Assembly (NCBI GenBank): GCA_011316305.1
Contig: SAUG01000016.1
Span: 248,001-312,000 of the forward strand
Direction: 5' to 3'
Length of the DNA stretch: 64,000 nucleotides
Source of the DNA: Rusavskia elegans
Lineage: Eukaryota; Ascomycota; Lecanoromycetes; Teloschistales; Teloschistaceae
The notes beneath the pieces were generated by a model. That model was not told where the DNA came from and searched no databases. It saw only the letters and a program-made list of their open reading frames with translations. Positions 55,259-64,000 of this stretch are shown piece by piece. Within the stretch, counting starts at the first letter, position 1, and each line of letters opens with the position of its first letter. Position numbers and translations under genes: made by a program.

Positions 55259-57995
55259 ATGAGCGGAAAGCGTCTCTTGGATGCCGCAGCTCTCTTCAAG
55301 GCTACAAGGAGCGTAGCATCCAAGCATGCAGCTCTCCGTACGCGCCAATTCGAGGCCTATCAAAAGACATCGTCCTTAGCCAAGGCTGTGAGGGGTCAGA
55401 CTGACCGAGTAACGCTCACTGTGAAAGCTGCATCGGCACTTGCGGGGCGTGTTCAGCAATTCAGTGACAATTACAGCACTCAGCCCTTGTCACAGGATCC
55501 TGATCGACAGGCCCCGAAAGTCCCCAGTCACGACAGCGTTCAAAATCCGGGAAGTACTCCGGTTTCGAAGGAGGGTCTTGAACAAGATCACTTCTATGAA
55601 AGGTCGCAGCAAAATTCAACGACACAGTCGGTCCCTGAACACGACATTGGAGTCAAGCAGGAGACAGCCAAGCGATATCCTCTACCAGACGGAAGTATAC
55701 CACCAGCAGAAAGCAATCTCACTTCTCCGACGCCGGAAGAGGACACCTTTTCGACCTTACAGCCAACCGAACCTCGAAAGACTCCGCTGAATGAGGGGTA
55801 TCACCGAACTGAAACTAACATCGAGCCTACCACTTCAGGCGAGACCAGCAATCCTGATCCGTCCAATGACTCCATGTTGCTACCTCCCGAAGAAGCTCGG
55901 AAATTGCAACGAGATGCGGAGAAGCAGATACCCTCGAAAGCCGCTGAACCCCCGCCACCTGAGCTTGGTGTTGGTCAAGAGCAAGACGTATTTTACACAC
56001 CGTCCCCAGAAGCAGGCCGAGTACTGTCCGCTCTTCCTCGAGTGAAGCTCCCCAAAAACACCGTGGATGAGCAAAAATCCGTGGGTGGAGTATCCGATGA
56101 AGGGATCAATCAAGATGTGTTCTACTCCAGTGCCTCGAACGGCCAGGAGCAAGCTGTACCTGAACATCAAGCTATACCGCGGCAGAATGAGCCCTCGGAA
56201 GAAATGTATTCTGAGTTGTTCCATAGTCCCAAGGTTGCTAAGATCCTCAAAGGAAGGCCAAAACCTGCAGATTCTTCCAAAGGCTTGGATTTACAAGGCG
56301 CCAAAGGGACGCCTATCGAAGGACACAATGTTCGACCAGGAGGAGACCCAGAATCATTCAACATCAGACCGACGGCAGAGGGCGAGAAAGAGACGGAAAC
56401 TCAAAGATCCTCAGACTCACCATCGTCTTCACACGACTCGAGTAAAGACGATATACAGAGGTTGGCCGCTGACATAGCAGGCGATGCTTCACAGGCTCCT
56501 GCCAAGGCTGATGTAAGCATAACGGCTATTCCAATACACAGGCATGTTGCTGATCGACTGACAGCGGGCTCCTGCAGATTGCGCTAGACGCACGTGATGT
56601 TGCAACCAAGGCCCCTTTTGAGATGCACGAGTCTCGGGTGCCGTCGTCCCGGTTCGGACGGTTGTGGCAGTATAGTGGCCTTGCGACGTCCATGGCTTTT
56701 GGTGCTGTGGGGGAAAGCTTTCGCCGAGCGACCGGTTCTAGTCAAGAGAATGCAGGCTCTTTGATGCTCAGCGCTGGCAACATGGAGAGGCTCGTTGCTA
56801 AACTGTCGAAAATGCGAGGGGCCGCGTTGAAATTAGGGCAAATGATGAGCTTCCAAGGTATACACACTCGTCCAGCACTCCTGCTACGCAATGTTAACTT
56901 GGCTCAGACTCCAAGATGCTTCCTGCTCCGATCCATCAAGTCTTACAGAGAGTTCAGGACAGCGCCGACTACATGCCCGCGTCACAACGGAATCGAGTGC
57001 TTGCGGGTGATCTTGGGGGCGACTGGCGAGACCTTTTCTCTACTTTCGACGAGAAACCAATAGCAGCGGCCTCGATCGGCCAGGTCCACAGCGCCAGGAT
57101 GAAGTCAAGCGGCGTTCGCGTTGCGGTCAAGGTCCAGTATCCCGGGGTGGCAAACTCGATTGCTTCCGACTTGAACAATCTTTCGATACTTCTGAAAGCA
57201 TCTCGATTACTGCCCAAGGGTTTGTATCTGGACAAAACCATCGCCAATGCTCGGACTGAGTTGGGATGGGAATGCGATTACATACGCGAAGCGGAATGTG
57301 GCCGGCGGTTTCAGAAGCTGCTTCAGGACGAGCAGTCGACATTCGTCGTTCCGTCGATCATCGACGAAGCTTCCGGACCACATGTCCTAACCGCTGAGAT
57401 GATGGACGGTATTGGAGTGACCAAGGCGCAAAATTTGACGCAGGAGCAGAAGGACTGGATTGGGACTCAGATCCTGCGACTGTGCCTGCGCGAGATCACG
57501 GAATTCAAATTCATGCAGACCGATCCGAACTGGACAAATTTCCTGTTCAACTCGAAGACGTCGAAGCTGGAGCTACTCGATTTTGGGGCTTCAAGAGACT
57601 ATCCGGACAAGTTTATCATACCCTACGTTGAGATCTTACAAGCCGCTTCACGCAACGATCGAGAGACCATCCGTGATCGATCAATACAGCTGGGCTACCT
57701 GACAGGTTACGAGTCGGCAGCCATGATCAATGCTCACGTCTCATCGGTGCTCACCCTGGCGGAACCGTTCAACGACTCTTCCCCGGAGACGTACGATTTC
57801 CGAGATCAGACCATTACAGATCGAGTAAGGAAACTCATCCCGGTAATGGTGAGAGAGCGATTGGCGCCGCCACCCGAAGAGACATATAGCTTGCATCGGA
57901 AACTCAGCGGAGCCTTTCTTCTGTGTGCAAGGCTGGGAAGCCGGGTTCGATGTCGCGAGCTCTTTGCGAAGGCTATGGAGAGGATACAGTTGTAG
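55259..57995 (+). CDS. COQ8: Coq8/ABC1 atypical kinase, ubiquinone biosynthesis
   Basis: Three exons, 55259-56512, 56578-56857 and 56908-57995, in phase, give 873 residues. The C-terminal half has the UbiB/ADCK features: KxGQ (ALKLGQMMSFQD, near 508-519), AAASIGQVH in place of a glycine-rich loop, VAVKVQYPG with the ATP lysine, an ExD-type region (ECDYIREAE), and DPNWTNFLF plus LLDFGASRDY for the catalytic loop and metal motif. Coq8 supports the coenzyme Q synthesis complex at the mitochondrial inner membrane. The first 420 residues are low complexity with repeated (Q/N)DxFY motifs: QDHFYERS, QDVFYTPS, QDVFYSSA. The N-terminal RLLDAAALFKATRSVASKHAALRTRQ could be a presequence. The identity of the kinase part is firm; the long extension is common in filamentous fungi. 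Confidence 0.93.
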
Positions 57996-58493
57996 ATATA
58001 TTCAGCAAGACATGTGTTTGTTGGAGAAACTTCATATTACACGATTCGCTTCTCCATAGTAGACTACTCGGCCGCATTGTTTCGTGATCCAAGGACTAGA
58101 TCATTAGCTGTCGACGCAAATGTGCGTGCTGAATCATAAATGAGTATCCCAGAGCGCATTTCGTCTATACCGTAAATAGTATTAACGAACGCTCAGCTTC
58201 TAGTTCACACCGTAGTCGCTCGGCCGTAAAATATCAAAAATCGGGCGCTGAATCCCTCCGATAAATACAAATCCCCATACGTCACGACTCATTGGTAAAG
58301 TTACAAACCAGTGGAGCAGAATATTATATACACAATACGGTAGTTGGGAGTTCATATATTCCCAATTGGCCATAAATGCTCGAGGCCATCCCATCCATGT
58401 CATAACTCCTTTACTATCAACTTCAAAACAAACCCCTCCCCCTATTTTCTCCCAATTCCCCCCAATATCAACCCCTTACACATACGACAAACA
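57996..58493. other. Intergenic region
   Basis: 498 bases. From about 58,400 the plus strand is C-rich, as in the promoter-proximal part of the next, broken gene. No other feature was seen. Confidence 0.4.
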
Positions 58494-59577
58494 ATGTCAA
58501 ACATCCTCATCACCTCCGCCACCGGCAACATCGGCACCCTTCTAATCCCCCTCCTCCTCTCCTCCCCCTCCATCAACTAAATCATCTGCCCAACCACCAA
58601 CGCCTCCTGCCTCTCCTCCCTAATCCCAAACACAAACACAAACCGCATCACCATTCTCTCCGGCTCGATCCAAAACCCCGATTGGATCGAACAAAAACCT
58701 CATCGATCACAAAATCGATACCGTGTTTCTCAACCTGACGGGCGTCGATGAACTTTTTACGACGTGCAATTTCTTGTCTGCTGTCATTCGTTCAGTGTGT
58801 GTGAAACATCTTATTTATCTGTCCGCATGTGGGGATGTGATGCCTGATGCTGTTTTCCATGAGCGGTTTGGGGGGTTGGTGCCGGGGCGTGTGCTTGAGA
58901 AGTCGGCGGTGGAGCAGATGCTGAGGGGTTCGAAGGTGTGGAATGAAAAGGAGGGAGGGAGGACGTTTACGATTTTGGGTCCGACGTTGTTTTTTAGTAA
59001 TGATTTGAGAGGGAAGGAGACTATGATGGGTCCTGGAGGTACTTATGGGGAGCCGATTGGGACAAGGGGGGTCAGTAGGGTTGATGTCGAGGATATTGCG
59101 TTGGCGGTTGTGAAGGTTGCTGAGGAGCCGGAGAGGTGGAAGGGGATGAAGATTATGGTTGGGAGGAAACAACTGTATACGGTAGGCTCACCTGGAGCCG
59201 GGATGGTTTTCGTTGACAGTCAGCTAATGTTGCGCAGGAGCATGATTTCTCTAGATTGTGGACCGAAGGGTTAGGGAAGCCGATCAAGGTGGCCCCGAAT
59301 AACCCACAGGGTCTTGATCAGTTGGAAAAGCACTTGAGTTCGGCGATAGACCCGATGTGGGGAAGGGGATGTTCGCCTGGTAAAGCTCCTGCAACGTGGA
59401 TGAGGTCGGAAGATGTTAACGACGGATTCATAGATGTACGAACTTTTCGACAAAATGGAATTTGGAATGACGGACGAAGAATACAGCATGCAAAAGGAGC
59501 TTTGGGGGAAGGATCCGAGTAGTTCTGAGGAATTTGTCAGGAAGACCGCTTCTCAATGGAGGAAGGAGCTGTCGTAG
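58494..59577 (+). pseudogene. NmrA-like NAD(P)-binding (atypical SDR) protein, broken
   Basis: The frame starts MSNILITSATGNIGTLLIPLLL, the Rossmann nucleotide-binding start of NmrA-like atypical short-chain dehydrogenases. It stops at TAA 58578-58580 after 28 codons, but the frame continues with family-like sequence (ASCLSSLIP, ITILSGSIQNPDWIE). A frame shift occurs near 58,690-58,700, after which DTVFLNLTGVDELF, HLIYLSACGD, FGGLVPGR and FFSNDLRGKE follow in the new frame. An ordinary intron seems to lie at about 59,180-59,236 (EHDFSRLWTEGLGKPI follows). A further frame change is needed near 59,380-59,435 to reach the usual end (DKMEFGMTDEEY, WRKELS). Three disruptions argue for a recent pseudogene unless sequencing errors explain them. 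Confidence 0.72.
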
Positions 59578-60396
59578 TCGGCTGGGACGAATGGGATCCC
59601 AAATACCGTCACTTCGCTGCCACGCATGCTGCCCCCTTTTCTGATATGGCGTGCCGTTTGATCATTGAGTCATTTATCCAACTCGTCTGTGGATCAATAG
59701 CTCCAAAGAGGAAACCTCGATGCGACCCGAGAATCGAATAATGAGACATTGACTCAAAGGTGAAAGAGGGTAGGAATATGAGGTGGCAATGCTACACCCT
59801 TAAGCTCTATGCCCTGATGATATGAGTATGCATTGCGCAGTGCGTCAAATAAGGGATGACGAGATACCTGCATGTTCGTTATCCGAAATTCGGGTCGGGT
59901 TCACAAGAGGCATATCGGTGGTAAAGCTTCTTGTACGAGGTTGCCCATCCTTTCCTTCGTCCAATATCCAACGGGAATGACATTGCGATGGAATTGCATG
60001 AACCCTCGTTTTCTCGGGGCAATGTTTCTCTTCCACATATCGGTTGCTGTATCTTCCTCGGCCATAGGGGGCAGTAAGCGACAGTGTGCTCTCGAGCACT
60101 GCATCCCATGGTTGTTGCATCTATTGTATCCCTAGATGAACGAACGACTCCCTTGACCAGTTCGTGTGGTGTTGCAACGAAGTCTGCCAGGACGTCGTAC
60201 AGCCTTTCAAGACACTAGCTCTTTTGCTGTCAAGGTAGCCTCGCAAAAGAATCTAATGATATCGCACTCAGCCCAAGACAGCGGTTGCTGTTTGCCCTCT
60301 AGAACCGCATCCAAACCTGGACGGGCGAGTCACTTTACCACATGATAACAGACAGCTTGAGCGGCATTCAGAAACCTGCAGTTGATTGGTAGTCTT
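59578..60396. other. Intergenic region with unsupported frames
   Basis: 819 bases. Minus-strand frames around 59,845-60,120 overlap each other and match nothing I know; they could be the decayed remainder of the HTH gene at 60397-60753, which lies upstream on the same strand. No gene is supported. Confidence 0.35.
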
Positions 60397-60753
60397 TCAA
60401 TCATCTGCATGATTTGTTCTTCGTACGAGTCCCAGCGCCCGCCTGACACGACGAAGACCAGTCGGCCCAACTTGGAAGCCTTCACGAACCAGGACCTGTA
60501 GCATCTCTTCATCGCTGAGGCCATTGTTCGCGAAAAGGACCTGAATGCGACTAAGCAAGGCTTCAGATTCTTCCGTGCGAGTCCGTCTGGTAATCTTCCA
60601 GCTTCGTAGCTTGCGATCGATCGTACGTGTCGATACCTTAATCCCGAAATCATTAAGCAAGGAAGTACTGATGTCATCGGATGTTGAGCCTGACTGAATA
60701 TAGAGGGTGACAACAAGCTTGTACGAGTCGTCAAGGATGACACGAGGCGCCAT
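60397..60753 (-). CDS. Small helix-turn-helix protein, possible truncated transposase-like gene
   Basis: A 118-residue frame, MAPRVILDDSYKLVVTLY to the stop. Residues about 18-52 (GSTSDDISTSLLNDFGIKVSTRTIDRKLRSW) look like a helix-turn-helix followed by a second, similar unit (about 62-108; LLSRIQVLFANNGLSDEEMLQVLVREGF, TGLRRVRRALGLVRR). This tandem arrangement is what I expect at the DNA-binding N-terminus of transposase or integrase-core proteins, and similar N-termini occur on longer proteins in other fungi; that comparison is from memory. The frame ends after ADD with TGA and no catalytic domain follows in frame. Confidence 0.5.
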   Translation of the reverse strand: MAPRVILDDSYKLVVTLYIQSGSTSDDISTSLLNDFGIKVSTRTIDRKLRSWKITRRTRTEESEALLSRIQVLFANNGLSDEEMLQVLVREGFQVGPTGLRRVRRALGLVRRTNHADD

Positions 60754-60914
60754 GATTGAAAGATGGAGCAGGAAGAAGAATCATGGAGCTGAGAGGTTGA
60801 CAATTTTATGAAGGTAGGGACTTCGCGGAGCGTCTGATTACGTAATACATATTGTTATGCCCACGCCAATCGACGACGACCTTCTGATTCATCTACTCTC
60901 ACGTCAAATATGAT

Positions 60915-61781
60915 ATGAGCACTGCTGAGAACGAGCAATCTCTCAAAGATGAGATCGCCCGTCTCAAGATCCAGCTAGAGTCGAAAGCAGATTCAAACCT
61001 CCAATCGACCTCTTCTGCTCAACAAACACTCCTGATCAGCTCTTCTTCCTCCCATGCCCTCCTCCTACTCTCCGACTCCGCTCTCCCTCTGGGATCCTTC
61101 GCCTTCTCATCAGGTCTAGAATCCTACCTCGCTCACCACCCATCCCGAACCCAACCACCCATCCAACCCTTCCTATCTCTCGCACTGCAGACGCTTGCAA
61201 CGACAACCCTCCCCTACCTCCTAGCCGCCTACCGCGATCCTACCCGCCTACAAGAGCTGGATGACACGCTCGATGCATGCATACTATGCCACGTGACGAG
61301 GCGGGCTTCAACGGCCCAGGGTAGAGCTTTGCTGACTGTTTGGGAGCGTGCTTTTAGCAAAACCGTCGAGGTTGCGAATAAGGAAAGAGATATACTGGCG
61401 GCGCTGTCGGCAGAGCTGAAGAAGGCATCGCTGTCGAAGACGTCCACGGATGCGGGAGATCCAGAGGCCCAGGTCTCGGGGCATTTCGCACCCATCTGGG
61501 CGGTGGTGACGCGTGCGTTGGAGATTCCGATCCGGGATTCGGCGAATGTCTTTTTGTTGAACCATGCAAAGGCTGTGCTCAGCGCTGCAGTGAGAGCGTC
61601 CGTCATAGGGCCATACCAAGCGCAGGCTGTCCTGGGGAGTGGCTGGCTGAGAGAAGAGATAGGCAGATTGCTGCGGGAGAATTGGGAGGTAAAGGTCGAT
61701 GAAGCGGGACAAGGAGTGCCGGCGATGGATCTGTGGGTCGGGCGGCATGAGATGCTCTACTCAAGAATATTCAACTCTTGA
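60915..61781 (+). CDS. Urease accessory protein UreF
   Basis: One exon of 288 residues. After a short coiled coil (about 5-25, LKDEIARLKIQLESKA) and a serine run, the UreF domain starts with LLLLSDSALPLGSFAFSSGLESYL, the conserved block with the PxGxFAxSxGLE pattern. NAKAVLSAAVRASVIGPYQAQ-like sequence (LNHAKAVLSAAVRASVIGPYQ) is the second conserved block. UreF works with UreD and UreG to insert nickel into urease, so urea use is implied for the organism. The urease gene is not in this window. Confidence 0.93.
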   Translation: MSTAENEQSLKDEIARLKIQLESKADSNLQSTSSAQQTLLISSSSSHALLLLSDSALPLGSFAFSSGLESYLAHHPSRTQPPIQPFLSLALQTLATTTLPYLLAAYRDPTRLQELDDTLDACILCHVTRRASTAQGRALLTVWERAFSKTVEVANKERDILAALSAELKKASLSKTSTDAGDPEAQVSGHFAPIWAVVTRALEIPIRDSANVFLLNHAKAVLSAAVRASVIGPYQAQAVLGSGWLREEIGRLLRENWEVKVDEAGQGVPAMDLWVGRHEMLYSRIFNS

Positions 61782-61948
61782 ATGTATTGATTTTGAAGAA
61801 CATGGAGACTTGATGGAGTCAGTCAGTATTGAAGCTTCAGATAAGATACTTGTATTGGACATTTGGACGCCTGATTCATCCCCCCTGAATCCCGATCCAT
61901 AGAAGAACGCCTTGCAAATGCTTATGCTTCGCCCTCACAACCCTCATG

Positions 61949-63201
61949 TCACAGAATTTCCTTCAAATGGCTTTTCTGCGCCATGGTCAGGGATGTTGGG
62001 AACTTCACCTTGACCTCCACAATCATGTCGCCACGTTCAGTCGGCTTCTTGCTCAAGGGCATCCCCTGATGAGGGTACGTCTCCGTGTAGCCCGGTCCAG
62101 TCGGTCCGCTTTTCGATAGCGTGAATTTCTTGCCGTCAATCGTTGGTATCGTCCGGGTCCAGCCGGTCAAAGCCTCTTTCAGATCCAACTCAACAAACAT
62201 GCGTAGATTCGCATCTTCTCGCTTGTACAGCTCGTGCGGTTTCTGCAGCTTTGTTAGCACATGTTTTCTTTGACGTAGAGGAGAGACTGCTTACTTCTTG
62301 CACAATGAAATGTAAGTCCTGCGTGCCGCCCTCCTCCTGGTCGCCCACCCCCTGAAACTTGATCTTCGTGCCAGCCTTGTACCCCGGCTTGATAACCATA
62401 TCCAGAATCTTGTCCTCGACCTTCCGTTTTCCACTCCCATCATCGTACGTCTTTCGCTTGATCTTCATCTTCTTCTTCGTGCCGTTAAACAGCTCTTCCA
62501 ACGTCAGCGGCAGGGGCTTCTCTACCGTGGTCACCTCCGGTGTCCGTGCCCTCCTCCTCCCTACACCACTGTCCGTATATCGTGATCTCTCGCCTCCTCC
62601 ACCTCTTGAGTTTCCACCAGTAAATTGAGCAAAGATGTCGTCATCGTCACCCATTCCAGCACCTCCTTGCTTGAAGAAATCGGCGAATATGCTTTCTGGG
62701 TTGCTGAATGAGAACCCGCCAGCTCCACCTCCTGGCCCGCCGGTTGTAAAATGGAAGGAGCGTGTGCCACCTCCGCCCATGCCAGGCATTCCTCCAAAAC
62801 CGCCCGGCATGCCTCCAGCGAATCCACCAGGCATGCCGTCACCGCCGCCAGCGCCGGGCGGGGCTCCTCTACCGCCATTCAGGAAGTTATCAAGACCGAC
62901 TTGGTCATAGAGACTGCGTTTCTCGGGGTCTTGGAGGATCTCATAGGCTTGAGAGCATTCTTTGAACTTCTCGCCGGCGGAGGGATTGTCTTTGTTTTTG
63001 TCAGGGTGATTCTTTAAGGCTGCCTTTCTGCGACAAGGAATTAGCTGCTGATGTAGTGACTGATTTAAACGAGGTCTAATTGAGTAGGGGTTAAGGGAGC
63101 TCTTAGGAATAGAGGACGTACCTGTATGCTTTCTTGATCTCATCTTGACTCGCTGTGGGTGAGATGCCGAGGACATCGTACAGCTTGGTGTCGGCTACCA
63201 T
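61949..63201 (-). CDS. SIS1: Type II (Sis1/DnaJB1-like) Hsp40 co-chaperone
   Basis: Three exons, 63201-63122, 63027-62295 and 62242-61949, agree in phase and give 368 residues. The J domain is at 1-70 ([33 protein letters not shown], with the HPD triplet). A glycine/methionine-rich linker (about 75-125, [17 protein letters not shown]) and a GF region with a DDDD stretch follow. There is no zinc-finger CxxCxGxG domain, which sets it apart from Ydj1. The two C-terminal beta-barrel domains (about 195-350) begin with [24 protein letters not shown]. Sis1 stimulates Hsp70 and helps disaggregation and translation. The first intron is 94 bases. Confidence 0.93.
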
Positions 63202-63557
63202 GACGATGGTCTATGGACAAGTCGCAAGTATAGGTCCGTTCATGAGAAAGTGGATGTGGGGTCAAGCAGTATGTATGAGGAGACTGGTTATGGATCGCGA
63301 ACTCAGATGTTGTTTGTGATGAACTTTGGTCGGAAATCTGGAGAGAGTACGCGACGTGCTACTATGTCTGGATTGATATTGTTCAATTGGGTTGTGATCA
63401 CGCCCAAGATGGCATGACGTACGTTGGGTGCAAACTCCCTTGGAAAATCTCCGTGGAACCTTCTCGAAGGTTCGATGAGCCGCAATGTGTCAAAGTCGAG
63501 GACTCGAGTATTCTCAGATTTGCATAAAGGATCATCAATCCATGTGAGTGGACAGTC
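63202..63557. other. Intergenic region
   Basis: 356 bases between the DnaJ start and the stop of the next minus-strand gene. No feature was seen. Confidence 0.4.
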
Positions 63558-64000
63558 TTATTTCGCAACAATCGAAACAACATCCTCATCAGCGACCGTA
63601 TGGCTTAGTCCAACCCGCTGAGGAACATGCCTCGCACTTGCCCCCCATACCATAGCGTATTTGAATGTCTCCTTAAGGGTTCGATGGACTTGATCGCAGA
63701 CGTCTTCGATGGAGGAGTGGTTGCGTACAATCAGTGCCTCGCCAAAGTCCGGTACTTCCCCTTTCCTAAGAAGAGATTAGTCCGATTCCCACGCATTATC
63801 ATGTTTGTACCCACCGTTTGGTGTATATCCGCAGCAGTTGCAATTCGTGCCAGCATCTCTCGACCACATCCTGGATACCAAGGTCAAGCTCGCAGCTCAT
63901 CACCACCGTGTCCGGTTCTCGCGCCAATTTGTCAAGGAAGTCAAGAGAAACAGAGTCGATTTTGTTATACACGTACAAGCTGGCAGTTCTTTTTAGTACT
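63558..64000 (-). CDS. RBG2: DRG-family GTPase (DRG2/Rbg2 type), C-terminal part
   Basis: Partial: the gene enters from the right edge. Exons 64000-63815 and 63765-63558 are joined in phase over a 49-base intron (donor GTGGGT, acceptor TTCTTAG), about 131 residues plus stop. [33 protein letters not shown] carries the NKID motif (G4) of the GTPase and the VVxSC (G5-like) motif. A C-terminal TGS domain follows ([56 protein letters not shown]). [16 protein letters not shown] and PQRVGL are closer to DRG2/Rbg2 than DRG1/Rbg1, as I recall them. DRG proteins bind ribosomes with a DFRP partner (Gir2 for Rbg2) and help stalled translation. Confidence 0.88.

Overview
The window is nuclear DNA of a filamentous ascomycete. 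Pezizomycotina is clear; a Dothideomycete is my inference. The genes have short introns (about 42-80 bases) with GT-AG ends and often a visible CTGAC/CTAAC-type branch site, are compact with divergent and convergent neighbours, and have fungal orthologues throughout (Swi5, Ytp1-like, Cbf5, Gid9, Set2, Spt4, Pop8, Mid1, Coq8). All exon joins below were made by hand from splice signals and reading-phase agreement.

Left arm (1-11.88 kb): the 3' end of an ABC transporter, SWI5, a secreted chitin deacetylase with three hevein-type modules, a Ytp1-like membrane protein, a seven-helix membrane protein, KIN17 and CBF5.

Middle (about 11.88-30.24 kb): an 18.4-kb AT-rich block with almost no open frames. 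It is depleted in CA/TG, rich in TA, and keeps CG, as expected for repeat-induced point mutation (RIP). It is a nest of dead transposons. A Ty1/copia element (12,048-26,190) is interrupted by a 3.9-kb LTR element with a Ty3/gypsy-type gag and 410-base LTRs and by two copies of a 2.0-kb non-autonomous LTR element; a third copy of the latter lies outside it. Three copies of a 545-605-base MITE with TATCAGC termini and TA target duplications sit inside these elements. Empty-site comparison within the window confirms two of the MITE insertions and gives an order of events: copia, then the other LTR elements, then the MITE, then (or alongside) RIP.

Right arm (30.24-64 kb): Derlin and GID9/FYV10 (divergent; ER-associated degradation and the GID ubiquitin ligase), a BMT5-type rRNA methyltransferase, an F-box-like hypothetical, mitochondrial-type peptidyl-tRNA hydrolase, GABA transaminase, SET2, an AT-hook protein, SPT4, PP5 phosphatase, POP8, ESS2/DGCR14, the MID1 calcium-channel subunit, a small membrane protein, COQ8/ABC1, a disrupted NmrA-like pseudogene, a small HTH protein, UreF, a Sis1-type DnaJ and the 3' end of a DRG2/Rbg2 GTPase. 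The genes are mostly housekeeping: rRNA and tRNA processing (CBF5, BMT5, POP8, PTH), chromatin and elongation (SET2, SPT4), and protein quality control (Derlin, GID9, DnaJ). I see no secondary-metabolite cluster, CRISPR, rRNA or recognisable tRNA gene.
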